Shown here piece by piece: positions 1 to 8,682 of a DNA stretch of 35,598 nucleotides; within the stretch, counting starts at the first letter, position 1; each line of letters begins with the position of its first letter. A model generated the notes under the pieces. It was not told where the DNA came from and did no database searches. It saw only the letters and a program-made list of their open reading frames with translations. The stretch lies in assembly GCA_024683675.1 (NCBI GenBank), contig JAIKYB010000016.1, positions 1 through 35,598 on the forward strand, read 5' to 3'. The position numbers and the translations under genes are program-made. Source of the stretch: Treponema sp. (GTDB taxonomy: Bacteria; Spirochaetota; Spirochaetia; Treponematales; Treponemataceae).

Positions 1-3000
1 TTCTATGCAAAGGATTCTCTTGGAAACGAAAGTTATACTCCAATTACAAGTGCTGATGGTCAGACTCCAATAAGCATAAACTTTAATCCTTATGGTGACA
101 GACCTAGCAGCACAATTACTTATCCAAGTGGAATATATAGAGGAGCAAATACTTCGGATGATGCTGCCCCAACTTATGTAAGTGGCTATTCAAATGTAAA
201 TGGTTCAATTCGTGTAACAGGTTCTGCGAGTGATAATAATTCAATCAGCTCTGGAAAGGTATTTATTCAGCTGGATGTAAATAGAGATGGCCTCTTTAAT
301 GATGCTGATGTAACCTTACTTGCTGATGCCGGCTATACAATAATTTCTGATATAACAGCGGCCTCTAACTGGGGAGACTTAAGCATTAATCCTTCAGCTG
401 TTACCTATTACGAAGAGAGTAAATGGGGAATTGCGGTAAGCGGAACAAACAGCTGGAGTATTAACTTAAACTCCAGAGATGAACTTAAACTTTCTGCTGC
501 CTCTATAGGAGATGACACGGGTAAGTATAAGATTGGTGTCCGCTCTCTTGCTGTTGATAATACAGGTGTATTTGGAAAGTGGAGCGAGTCTAAATACTTT
601 ATGATTGATACAAATGCTCCTCAGATTACAAAATCAGAAATTGTAAGTTCTACAGATGCGACAGTAAGTCAGCTTTACAGTGATGATATGTATTTGAAGG
701 GTACTCAGTATCTTAAGCTTACATTAAAGGATAAGGAAGGAATTAAAAAGCTTACTTATGCCCTTGCAGATAATATGAACAGCCTTGGCTCTCCTCGTGC
801 CACCTATCTTATTGATGGAATTGGCTCTTTAGCTGATAGTGCTCAAACAAGTGATAGTCATGGAGCTATTGTAAAACGCACTGGCACTGCTGATGGTTAT
901 GTGCTTTACAATGTGTTCCTTCCTGTTTCTACCTTAACCGCAAGCGGAACAGATAGTCTTGCCCTTAAGGTAACTGCCTATAAGAATGCAGATTCAGAAC
1001 TTTCAACTTACGAACGCTATTCAATGAGCTTTGATAATAACAAGCCTGAAATTGAAGAAAATATGGGTATTACCTTTAATGGTGTAAAGGGTGATACTAC
1101 TGCCGGCTCAATGAAGAACCGTTTGATGAACAGCAATGGTCAGTACTTTACACTTGGCGGAAAGATAAAGGATACAGGTTCAGGCTTTGAACGCATTGCC
1201 TTCTATTACTATCGCGATAAGCAGAATACAGAAGGACAGAAACGCCGTGTATATGATATGGATCCTACAGGCAGCGTTGGAGAAGCTAATAGGAAGGTTC
1301 AGGTTACAGAGGATTCTTCAACAACTTTATTGACTGGCATTACTATGCAGGAGCTTTCAAGCACAGAAGAAAGTGGAAATACTCCAAAAACTGCGCCAAT
1401 TTATGGTTATAACTCTGCTGTAACAATTTCTTCAGATGGACTTACACTTACTCTTGCAAGTGAAAGTGATAACGCTCATATTAGAAGTGGAGGTCTTGTA
1501 AGAATAGCAGGCTTCTGGCATCTCATCAGCGCAAAGTCTGGTACGAGTCTTACATTATCTAGTGCAACAACCGCAACAAGCGAAACTTCAGCCTTCTTCC
1601 CAATTGCTCAGGTAATTGACAATCTTGGGGCAGAAAAAACTGATTCTAGCGGTAACTTAATTGCTGAATCTGGTGATGATGGGGACGGAATGCCGGAAAG
1701 TGTAGTTAAGAGTGGTTCTTACTGGACCTTTGATGCTTCAATCCATTCTAATTACATTCCGGATGGTCCTGGAAATCTTGTTATCTTTATCTGGGATAAG
1801 GCTGGAAACCTTGAAGTTCAGAAGTTCACAGCTTCAGTACAGAATAATGCCCCTCGCATTACAAAGCTCTGGCTTGGAACAGATTTGACTGGCTCTCAGA
1901 CCTTCTCAGAGAATGCCTTTACAGAATATGACCTTCTTACAAAAACGGGCACTGCTCAGAGCTCTTACGAAATGGCAACCGCAGCATATACAGGTAAACG
2001 CTTCCGCATTAAGGGAGACCTTGCTGTAGTTGCAGAGTTTACCGGTGGAAACGGAAGTGGAGATGACAGACTAAAGATGGCCTTGAACTCTAGTGCCGAA
2101 AGTGAAAGCAGCGGTTATTGTGCTGATAATGGAGAGTCTGGAGATGATTCAAATATGTACAGTCCAAATGCTACCTTGTCTGCAAAAGACTGGTTTACTC
2201 ATTCTACGAGTGCTTATGTTGATTCAGCCGGAACTTCTCATACAGATTTTGCAAACTTTGCTTATATTATTGATAAAGATAAGCTTGGTTCTGATAGTGC
2301 TTATACAAACGGGGCCTATGCTAATAGAGAAATGTCATTTACCTTCTGGGATAAGACAGAGGAAACAACTCAGGGTAAGGACAGCTGTTACAGCTATCTC
2401 AAGCTTACAGATTTAATTGTAATGATTGAGGATAACTTCGCTCCGACAGTTGCAATTGATCCATTCTATTGGAAGTCAGAAAGTGACAACAGTCTTGCGG
2501 GCTATAGTTATAAGAATGGACATATTGAACTGCCGACAGTTTCTGGTGCCACTTTTGAGTTGACAACTGGTATGTATAAGAATGGGTCAAGTCTTGTAAC
2601 AGGTTCTGATACAAATAAGCCTCAGGTTTCTGGAAAGATTTCTTTGCGAGGTTCTGCATTGGACGGACACGGCCTGAAGAGCATTTGGGTAGCCTTTACA
2701 GATAATACTGGTGCAAGTGTATTTACTCCTGCTAATGTGGATTCTGCTGGCACTGGAAGTGCTTATTATAAGATTGCTGAATATACCGCTTCATGGGTTT
2801 GCGAAAATGAAGATGACTGGAAGTGTACAATCCTTTCTGATGAAACAACTATGGAAGGACAGCTTGTAAGCTGGCAGCTTGACATTGACACCTCAAAGAT
2901 GACCGGTGGAATGGGTAATGACCTCTTCTTTAAGGTAATGGCTCGTGATAAGTCTTATACAGCAGCTACGGCTTCAAGTCATCAGTCTAAAGAAATTGCA

Positions 3001-4923
3001 AGTGGTTCTATTACAAGGTATGGAACTTATGATTTGACCACTGAAGGAGTAAATCAGCCTTCTTATAAGGTTGATGTAGTTCCATATATCAGCGATGTTT
3101 ATGATGAAAATGACCTGGCTGCAAACCGCTCAAGACTTGGTCGCTTCCCGGTTAGAACTGGCAAGACAATCAAGATTAAGGGCTTCAACTTTGGCTCAGA
3201 AATTTCTACAGTAGCCGCAGAACTTTATAAAAGTTCTGGAACTAAGACTGCTGATATTACTGCAGTGCGCACGGATGCAAATACAATCACAATTACAGCT
3301 CCGGCAAATTCTGGTTACCTTCGCCTGAAAATTGGAGACACCTATGCTTCAAACGCATATCAGCCTTCGAGCTCAGCCGCTCCATACAACATTGAAGCCG
3401 GCTACCTTTCAAGCGACAGCAGCAGCTACGGCCGTAACGCCGCTAACTCAGCCGGCACCAACTTCTGGGGAAATGACAGGTATTTGAGTGTTTGGAATGT
3501 AGAAAATCAGATTTCGGGAAGTGACAAACCTATGTCTGGTATTATAAAGAAAGCCGGAAATACTTCTGTTTGGCGCCGAGTTTCTGATGGATATGAATGT
3601 AAACCGGAGACTGTAAATGCAAATAATGTTATAGCCACATGGTCTGCTACAGACAGACTGACAATGTATGGTCAGGTAGTTGGAAATGGTTCTACGACAT
3701 TGGGAAGAACAGTTGGTGTTACTGAAGCCAGTTTCTATGAAGCTCCTCCTGTGCTTGATACATGTGTTATTAATGGAGAGCCTTTCTACGTATTACTTGA
3801 CAATTATGTTGGTGGAGATTCTGCAAATAACTGGGGAGCTGGTCTGCTTTATGGTAGGGAAGGCTGGGTATTTGCAAAAGGTCAGTTTAGCGGGGCTTCC
3901 AGTCAACGTAAGAATTTTATTGAATACCAGGGAAGTAAGAATCAAGAAAATTCTTCTAATGGATTTGATGGAAAGAAGAATCAGTTTATAAATCCTCATA
4001 TCACAGGTTATCAGGATACAAATGATGTGTTCCATATTTGGATTTCTTATTATGATTCTTATGCTCACTGTCTAAAATATGCCGCTTATACCGAAAAACT
4101 GACTCTTAATCCTGCTGGAATTAACTGTGGAAACGCAATGTATGAAAACTTTACTACAGATTTAAATGTTCTTATGCGAACAACAGATGATATGGATGGT
4201 GGTCTTGCTGTAGTTGCCGGTTATGATACTTTAAGAAAAGATGAAAACGATTTTAAAGAAGAGGCTGGCGAATATAACGATATTCTTATGGATGGAACAA
4301 CCCCTGTATTGATTTATTATAGTAAAACAAAAAAGAGTCTTGAGATTGCCCGGCCAAAGGTCGATGTACCTTCTTCTGGAAACTTGCATACTACTAATGG
4401 ATACACAAGTGATTTAACAGAAGGTGATAATGGTTGGTATAAGACAAAAGGAATTACACCAAATTCTTCTATTGATTTCGGACGTTATGTAAGTGCAACT
4501 ATTGATTCTAGCCATAACTTACATATTACCGCACAGGATGTTACTAATGGTAAATTGTATTATGGAGTTTTTGCACTAAGCGGAAATACTTATTCAATTA
4601 GTGATGCTGGTTGGACTGTTGTAGATGCAACAAGTTCAGTTGGTATGTGGACAGATATTGAATTGGATTCAGATAGCAAGCCTGTAATTTCTTACATAGA
4701 TAAATCTCAATTAAATACTATAAAGGCTGTTAAAGTTGCTTATTATGATACTGTAAGTAATTCTTTTGAATCAATGACAGATCCAGCAGTGTATGAAGCT
4801 AAGGATGACAAGACTAGTGTAGTTTCAAATGCTTATGAAACTAAAACTTCTACAAGTGGTACAAAACTGGCAGTTGGTTTCAATTCTAATATGTTTGCCG
4901 TAGACTTCCTCCGCGGGGAATAA
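1..4923 (+). CDS. Very large modular surface/exported protein, 5' end outside window
   Basis: The frame is open from base 1, so the ATG at 601 is internal and the true start lies upstream; 1640 residues are visible before TAA at 4921-4923. Ig-like beta modules are suggested by recurring boundary motifs: DTNAP (about residue 202), DNNKP (346), QNNAP (614) and DNFAP (810). An EF-hand/dockerin-like calcium loop (D-V-N-R-D-G-L-F-N-D-A-D) lies at residues 92-103. Residues about 1026-1120 resemble an IPT/TIG domain (GKTIKIKGFNFG followed by TITITAP). The last 490 or so residues contain repeated strands such as HIWISYYD, HITAQDV and KPVISYID, typical of a beta-propeller. Composition is rich in Ser, Thr, Gly, Asp and Asn, as in exported proteins. 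No catalytic motif is visible. Probable role: adhesion, glycan binding or a surface layer. Module types are family inference; the exact function is unknown. Confidence 0.8.
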   Translation, partial: FYAKDSLGNESYTPITSADGQTPISINFNPYGDRPSSTITYPSGIYRGANTSDDAAPTYVSGYSNVNGSIRVTGSASDNNSISSGKVFIQLDVNRDGLFNDADVTLLADAGYTIISDITAASNWGDLSINPSAVTYYEESKWGIAVSGTNSWSINLNSRDELKLSAASIGDDTGKYKIGVRSLAVDNTGVFGKWSESKYFMIDTNAPQITKSEIVSSTDATVSQLYSDDMYLKGTQYLKLTLKDKEGIKKLTYALADNMNSLGSPRATYLIDGIGSLADSAQTSDSHGAIVKRTGTADGYVLYNVFLPVSTLTASGTDSLALKVTAYKNADSELSTYERYSMSFDNNKPEIEENMGITFNGVKGDTTAGSMKNRLMNSNGQYFTLGGKIKDTGSGFERIAFYYYRDKQNTEGQKRRVYDMDPTGSVGEANRKVQVTEDSSTTLLTGITMQELSSTEESGNTPKTAPIYGYNSAVTISSDGLTLTLASESDNAHIRSGGLVRIAGFWHLISAKSGTSLTLSSATTATSETSAFFPIAQVIDNLGAEKTDSSGNLIAESGDDGDGMPESVVKSGSYWTFDASIHSNYIPDGPGNLVIFIWDKAGNLEVQKFTASVQNNAPRITKLWLGTDLTGSQTFSENAFTEYDLLTKTGTAQSSYEMATAAYTGKRFRIKGDLAVVAEFTGGNGSGDDRLKMALNSSAESESSGYCADNGESGDDSNMYSPNATLSAKDWFTHSTSAYVDSAGTSHTDFANFAYIIDKDKLGSDSAYTNGAYANREMSFTFWDKTEETTQGKDSCYSYLKLTDLIVMIEDNFAPTVAIDPFYWKSESDNSLAGYSYKNGHIELPTVSGATFELTTGMYKNGSSLVTGSDTNKPQVSGKISLRGSALDGHGLKSIWVAFTDNTGASVFTPANVDSAGTGSAYYKIAEYTASWVCENEDDWKCTILSDETTMEGQLVSWQLDIDTSKMTGGMGNDLFFKVMARDKSYTAATASSHQSKEIASGSITRYGTYDLTTEGVNQPSYKVDVVPYISDVYDENDLAANRSRLGRFPVRTGKTIKIKGFNFGSEISTVAAELYKSSGTKTADITAVRTDANTITITAPANSGYLRLKIGDTYASNAYQPSSSAAPYNIEAGYLSSDSSSYGRNAANSAGTNFWGNDRYLSVWNVENQISGSDKPMSGIIKKAGNTSVWRRVSDGYECKPETVNANNVIATWSATDRLTMYGQVVGNGSTTLGRTVGVTEASFYEAPPVLDTCVINGEPFYVLLDNYVGGDSANNWGAGLLYGREGWVFAKGQFSGASSQRKNFIEYQGSKNQENSSNGFDGKKNQFINPHITGYQDTNDVFHIWISYYDSYAHCLKYAAYTEKLTLNPAGINCGNAMYENFTTDLNVLMRTTDDMDGGLAVVAGYDTLRKDENDFKEEAGEYNDILMDGTTPVLIYYSKTKKSLEIARPKVDVPSSGNLHTTNGYTSDLTEGDNGWYKTKGITPNSSIDFGRYVSATIDSSHNLHITAQDVTNGKLYYGVFALSGNTYSISDAGWTVVDATSSVGMWTDIELDSDSKPVISYIDKSQLNTIKAVKVAYYDTVSNSFESMTDPAVYEAKDDKTSVVSNAYETKTSTSGTKLAVGFNSNMFAVDFLRGE

Positions 4924-4931
4924 AATCTTCT

Positions 4932-4955
4932 CTCCTCCAGGCCTCTGGAGGGGAG
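4932..4955 (+). other. Short hairpin after the surface-protein gene
   Basis: CCTCCAG (4934-4940) pairs with CTGGAGG (4945-4951) around a 4-nt loop, starting 10 nt after the stop codon. There is no run of T after the stem, so it is a poor intrinsic terminator by the usual rule. It may instead protect the mRNA end or assist factor-dependent termination. Confidence 0.35.
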
Positions 4956-5057
4956 TGGTGAATTGAAAGTTCAAGGCTGGGAAGAGGCGAGTGTATTCTG
5001 CAGGGGCGTCTTCTGGAGGGGAGGGGAAACTGAAAACTCAAGCCTGCGGAGAGGGAA
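4944..5057 (+). repeat. Two imperfect G-rich direct repeats
   Basis: A unit beginning TCTGGAGGGGAG at 4944 recurs at 5012. The two copies stay alignable for about 46 nt (GTGG..AATTGAAAGTTCAAGGCTGGGAAGAGG against GGG..AAACTGAAAACTCAAGCCTGCGGAGAGG, with a one-base gap). The period is about 68 nt. No open reading frame covers them. They look like decayed duplicated sequence between two convergent genes. Confidence 0.5.
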
Positions 5058-5138
5058 ATTGTTCGTTCAAAATCTGAACTGATAATTGCAAATGCACTTA
5101 AAGATCAGAATATTCCTTACCGCTATGAGTTCCCCCCC
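5055..5138 (+). pseudogene. Fragment of a decayed gene, VRSKSE...IPYRYE motif
   Basis: Translating from 5055 gives about 28 coherent residues, beginning EIVRSKSELIIANAL and ending NIPYRYEFPP. An in-frame TGA lies at 5031 and no start codon is credible. The reading is lost at a C7 run (5132-5138), just before the metA stop on the other strand. The pattern VRSKSE..IA..L...IPY.YE.P matches, from memory, the start of a nuclease-like domain (PD-(D/E)XK type) in hypothetical proteins of rumen Firmicutes and Treponema. The family assignment is tentative. That this is a gene remnant is well supported by the coherent protein-like reading in non-coding surroundings. Confidence 0.55.
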
Positions 5139-5144
5139 AGAGAT

Positions 5145-6071
5145 CTACTTGCTTCCCTCAATGCTGGAAAGTTCAAACGGAGTCTGCTGGTAAACGTAAT
5201 AGTTGAGCCAGTTTGAATAGAACAAGTGAGCTGTGCTTCTCCAGTAATTCAGGGGGGCCCGGCAAACGTTGTTTGTAGGGAAGTAGTTCTTTGGAAGAGG
5301 AACATCCATGCCCTTGTCTGTGTCACGGAAGTATTCACCGGCAAGAGTTTCTGTATCATATTCCAGATGCCCGGTCATAAAAATCTCGCGGTTATCCTTT
5401 GATTTTACAATTGTAACTCCAGCCTCCGCACTTTCTGCCAGAATGCTCAGCTTTTTGCAGGCAAGTATTTCTTCCTTTTTAAGAGTTGTGTGACGGGACT
5501 GAGGAATCGGGAAGGTGTCATCAAAACCGCGGAGAAGAGGGTCTCCTTCTGTTGTCTTGTGATTCATAAAGATTCCCGACATTTTCTTTTCAAGAGGATA
5601 TTTTTTAATTCCATAATGATGATAAAGCCCTGCAAAACTTCCCCAGCACAAATAAAGGGTGGAGAAAACATTTTCCTTAGCATAATCCATAATAGAGCAT
5701 AATTCATTCCAGTAATCTACGCTTTCAAAGGCAATCTGCTCAACAGGGGCTCCGGTAACCAGCATGCCGTCAAACTTTTGTGTGAAAAGTTCATTCGAAG
5801 GAATGTAAAACTTTTCTAGGTAAGCTTCATCAGTGTTTTTGCTGACATGATTTTCCATTCTCACAAGTGAGATTTCAATCTGAAGCGGAGTGTTTCCTAA
5901 AAGTCTTAAAAGCTGGGTTTCTGTAGTTTCTTTTGTAGGCATAAGATTTACAATTGCAATCTTAAGCGGACGGATATCCTGAGTTGCGGCACGTTTGTCC
6001 GTCATTACGAAGATATTTTCTTTTTCCAGTGTTGAAACTGCAGGTAAGTCTGAATTTACTTTAATTGGCAT
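5145..6071 (-). CDS. metA: Homoserine O-acetyltransferase (MetA family)
   Basis: Cytoplasmic enzyme that activates homoserine for methionine synthesis by transferring an acyl group from acyl-CoA. At 308 residues it matches the usual MetA length. The catalytic set falls exactly at family positions: Cys142 (in LCWG), His235 and Glu237 (in GHLEYD). Residue 111, which decides acyl specificity in this family, is Glu (GAPVEQ). Glu111 is known to favour acetyl-CoA and Gly111 succinyl-CoA, so acetyl transfer is predicted despite the common succinyltransferase label. The start at 6071 has no Shine-Dalgarno sequence. A TATACT box on the minus strand (6083-6088) lies 11 nt upstream, implying a very short leader. 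No SAM riboswitch fits in the 46-nt gap to the divergent gene at 6118. The other methionine genes are not in the window. Confidence 0.95.
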   Translation of the reverse strand: MPIKVNSDLPAVSTLEKENIFVMTDKRAATQDIRPLKIAIVNLMPTKETTETQLLRLLGNTPLQIEISLVRMENHVSKNTDEAYLEKFYIPSNELFTQKFDGMLVTGAPVEQIAFESVDYWNELCSIMDYAKENVFSTLYLCWGSFAGLYHHYGIKKYPLEKKMSGIFMNHKTTEGDPLLRGFDDTFPIPQSRHTTLKKEEILACKKLSILAESAEAGVTIVKSKDNREIFMTGHLEYDTETLAGEYFRDTDKGMDVPLPKNYFPTNNVCRAPLNYWRSTAHLFYSNWLNYYVYQQTPFELSSIEGSK

Positions 6072-6104
6072 TTCTATAATGTAGTATAAATTTCAAATTT
6101 ACGC

Positions 6105-6117
6105 TATACTTTTGGGC
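6105..6117 (+). promoter_or_regulatory. -10 box immediately before the hydrolase gene
   Basis: TATACT at 6105-6110 is followed by only 7 nt and then ATG at 6118. A transcript starting at the usual distance from this box would begin at or next to the start codon. No Shine-Dalgarno sequence is present and the -35 region is weak. This is one of several similar layouts in the window. Confidence 0.5.
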
Positions 6118-7122
6118 ATGGCAATTCAGAACGACAGAAAAAATGCTATAAAAAAGCTGAAACTCCTGACATTTGGCTCAAAATCAAACGTGGACTCATT
6201 TCGTTCAAAGCTTGATGATGCTTTTAAAACTGTTTTTCTTCCAAATGGAGTAGAGCGCACAGAATATCGCTATGGTAATGTTGATTGTGATGTTCTTTCT
6301 CCGGAAATCTATTCTTCAAACAGGGTAATGCTATATATCCACGGAGGCTCCTTTGCCGGAGGTTCTCGTCTTGCCTACAGGGGCTTTTGTTCCTCTCTTG
6401 CAACAAAATGCTTTTGCCGCGTTGTAATTCCGGAATTCCGTCTGGCGCCCGCTTCTCCATATCCGGCTGCCAATGAAGATATTCAAACTGTTTTCAAGGC
6501 CCTCTTTACAGAAGAGCAGGTCGCCTGTTCACTTAGCACAGAAAAGGGCCAGAAACCTTTACTTCCTGAAATTATTATTGCCGCAGACAATTCAGCTGCT
6601 TCAATAGCCTGTTCCCTGATTTTCAATCTTAAAGAAAAATTCCGGGCCTGCATAAGTAAGGTAATTCTCCTTTCTCCATGGCTTAATCTTTCTTCTTCCT
6701 CACGACTTATTACAACTAAAAAAATCAGTGATGAAGTAATGTCGGGAGATATTCTTCGTAAAAGTGCCGGAATCTATACCTACGAATCAAATACAGAAAG
6801 TCCTTTTGTTTCTCCTTTACTTGCTGATGAAGAAATGTTAAAGAACTTTCCTCCGGTTTTTATTCAGATGGGCGCAAAGGAAATCCTTTTAGAAGATGCC
6901 AAGGCTTTTTGTGATAAGCTTGTCGCTGCGGGAAATTCCTGTCTGCTTGATGTTTGGCCGGACATGATGTTTATGTTCCAGATGGCCGATGAATATCTGC
7001 ATGAATCTCATCTTGCTCTTGATAAAATCGGACGAATTGTTACCGGTGATTTTTCTGGCCAGGAAGCAATTCAGATTGATAACAAACCTCGTCTTGAACA
7101 CAGCCTGCGCTCGGAGGCGTAA
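6118..7122 (+). CDS. Alpha/beta hydrolase, HSL-like, with eroded catalytic triad
   Basis: 334 residues with the fold signature of the hormone-sensitive-lipase group: an oxyanion HGGSF motif at residues 75-79 and a C-terminal stretch aligning with the family (PPVFIQMGAKEILLEDA; VWPDMMFMFQM). The nucleophile-elbow serine is kept (Ser159), but the GxSxG context reads D-N-S-A-A. The expected acid in the G-x-D-E-x-L motif is Lys254, and the expected His in the WPGMWHVFQ-type motif is Phe285. By alignment, two of three triad residues are missing, so ordinary esterase activity is doubtful. The ATG at 6118 is preferred over an in-frame TTG at 6112. The gene ends 3 nt before the U32 gene, and the ribosome site of that gene lies within its last codons, so the two are probably co-transcribed. 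Substrate or ligand unknown. Confidence 0.8.
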   Translation: MAIQNDRKNAIKKLKLLTFGSKSNVDSFRSKLDDAFKTVFLPNGVERTEYRYGNVDCDVLSPEIYSSNRVMLYIHGGSFAGGSRLAYRGFCSSLATKCFCRVVIPEFRLAPASPYPAANEDIQTVFKALFTEEQVACSLSTEKGQKPLLPEIIIAADNSAASIACSLIFNLKEKFRACISKVILLSPWLNLSSSSRLITTKKISDEVMSGDILRKSAGIYTYESNTESPFVSPLLADEEMLKNFPPVFIQMGAKEILLEDAKAFCDKLVAAGNSCLLDVWPDMMFMFQMADEYLHESHLALDKIGRIVTGDFSGQEAIQIDNKPRLEHSLRSEA

Positions 7123-7125
7123 TTT

Positions 7126-8610
7126 ATGGGAAATCAGATAGAACTTCTTTCTCCAGCTGGAAATGTGGAGAAGCTTGCCTATGCATACGCTTATGGTGCG
7201 GATGCTGCCTATATCGGACTTAAGAAATTTTCACTGCGAGTAAAGGCTGATAATTTTTACGAGGATGAGTATAAAAAGGTAATTGAGCTTAAAAATCGTT
7301 ATCCGGGAAAACGCCTTCATTGTGCTCTGAATATTTCCTTTCATGATGAAGAAATTGATGCACTAAAGGCTAATCTTGATTATTTCCGTCAGTATCCTAT
7401 AGACGCTTTTATTGTTCAGGACATTGGAATCGTTCCACTTTTACAGAAGGAATTTCCGGATGCCCAGCTTCACCTTTCAACTCAGGCTTCCTGCGTAAAC
7501 AGTCAGGCTGTAAAAATGTACAAGTCTCTGGGATTTTCTCGTATCGTATTAGGACGCGAAATTTCAATAGAACAGATTAAGAGGATAAAGGATTCTGTTC
7601 CTGACATGGAACTTGAAACCTTTGTTCACGGAGCTATGTGCATTGCCTACGCCGGTCGTTGCCTTATGAGTGCCTATTTGACAGGCCGCAGTGCCCAGAG
7701 TGGCTTCTGCTCCCATACCTGCAGGTGGAACTTTAATCTAAAGGAAGATCCCGAAGCGGCCAGGGCTGCTTCAAAAGAACTTGCCCAGAGCGGCATATTA
7801 GTTCTGGAAGAAGAGCAGCGCAAGGGAGAATATTTCCCTGTTTATGAAGGTGAAGATTTTACAGCAGTTCTTTCTTCAAAGGACCTTCGCATGATAGAGC
7901 ATCTTGCAGATTTACGGGATGCTGGAATTGATTCCTTGAAAATTGAAGGCCGCATGAAGAGTGTTTACTACGTCGCAATGGTAACACGTGCTTATCGTAA
8001 GGCTCTGGATGCCCTGGAAGGCAAGATTTCTCAGGAAGAGGCAGCTCCTTTTATTGCAGAGCTGGATAATGTTGCCCACCGCGAAAGTACTACCGGTTTT
8101 TATTATAACAAGGCTGATGCAGATAAAACTACCAGCGGTGCAAGTGACAGTAAATATCAGCTGGCAGCAGAAATTGGCCGCCAAATTGCTGGTGAAGAAT
8201 TTGAAAAGCTTTGGACTGAAGGAATGAATCGTTATAAGGCTTATTCCCAGGAGCTGGAAAATATGCATCCTGCAGCCAGAGAGGCCCGCTTAAAGGATTT
8301 GGAAATCCACACTGACCGCCGGGTAATTCCTTTCGAAAAAAAAGAAGGCTGGTATATGTATGAATGTACCGCTATGAATATGATTAAAATTGAAGATGAT
8401 ATAGAATTTGTTTCTCCGGATTTTTCTTCGCTTACGGTGCCTGCCGGGGAGTGGGAGATAATCAGCTCTGAGACCGGTTTGAAGATGAACTGGGTTTGTG
8501 ATGGTCATCCAGCAGTAATTTACACAAAATATCAGCTCCCTCGCGCAAGTCTTTTACGTACTTTGGACCCTGATTACGTAGAAGGCAAAATCCGCGATAC
8601 AGGCCGCTAA
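7126..8610 (+). CDS. U32 peptidase-family protein, TrhP/YegQ-like
   Basis: 494 residues. The N-terminus ELLSPAGNVEKLAYAYAYGA is the classic start of the U32 family. The family signature is intact: E-T-F-V-H-G-A-M-C-I-A-Y-A-G-R-C-L-M-S, followed by more cysteines (FCSHTCRW) that may bind an iron-sulfur cluster or metal. In well-studied bacteria, members of this size (YegQ/TrhP) work in tRNA wobble-uridine hydroxylation rather than classical proteolysis; true collagenase-like members also exist. Length and N-terminus fit the TrhP type better than the longer RlhA. The GGAGG site lies in the end of the preceding gene, giving tight coupling. No clear terminator follows. Family membership is sure; the exact activity is inferred. 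Confidence 0.88.
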   Translation: MGNQIELLSPAGNVEKLAYAYAYGADAAYIGLKKFSLRVKADNFYEDEYKKVIELKNRYPGKRLHCALNISFHDEEIDALKANLDYFRQYPIDAFIVQDIGIVPLLQKEFPDAQLHLSTQASCVNSQAVKMYKSLGFSRIVLGREISIEQIKRIKDSVPDMELETFVHGAMCIAYAGRCLMSAYLTGRSAQSGFCSHTCRWNFNLKEDPEAARAASKELAQSGILVLEEEQRKGEYFPVYEGEDFTAVLSSKDLRMIEHLADLRDAGIDSLKIEGRMKSVYYVAMVTRAYRKALDALEGKISQEEAAPFIAELDNVAHRESTTGFYYNKADADKTTSGASDSKYQLAAEIGRQIAGEEFEKLWTEGMNRYKAYSQELENMHPAAREARLKDLEIHTDRRVIPFEKKEGWYMYECTAMNMIKIEDDIEFVSPDFSSLTVPAGEWEIISSETGLKMNWVCDGHPAVIYTKYQLPRASLLRTLDPDYVEGKIRDTGR

Positions 8611-8682
8611 AAATTTCATTTTTTTTCGTAAAAAACAGCATCTTTTGATCAAACTCTGTCTACTATAAGTATAGAGGTGATT

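Noticed and set aside
601-603. ATG at 601 as the start of the large surface protein
   Set aside because: The same frame is open back to base 1 and encodes a continuing Ig-like module with a calcium loop, so the ATG is internal.
4932-4955. Intrinsic terminator of the surface-protein gene
   Set aside because: The stem is present, but there is no T run. Kept only as a hairpin.
6072-6117. SAM riboswitch or other methionine leader upstream of metA
   Set aside because: Only 46 nt separate the divergent genes, and no riboswitch core or terminator fits.
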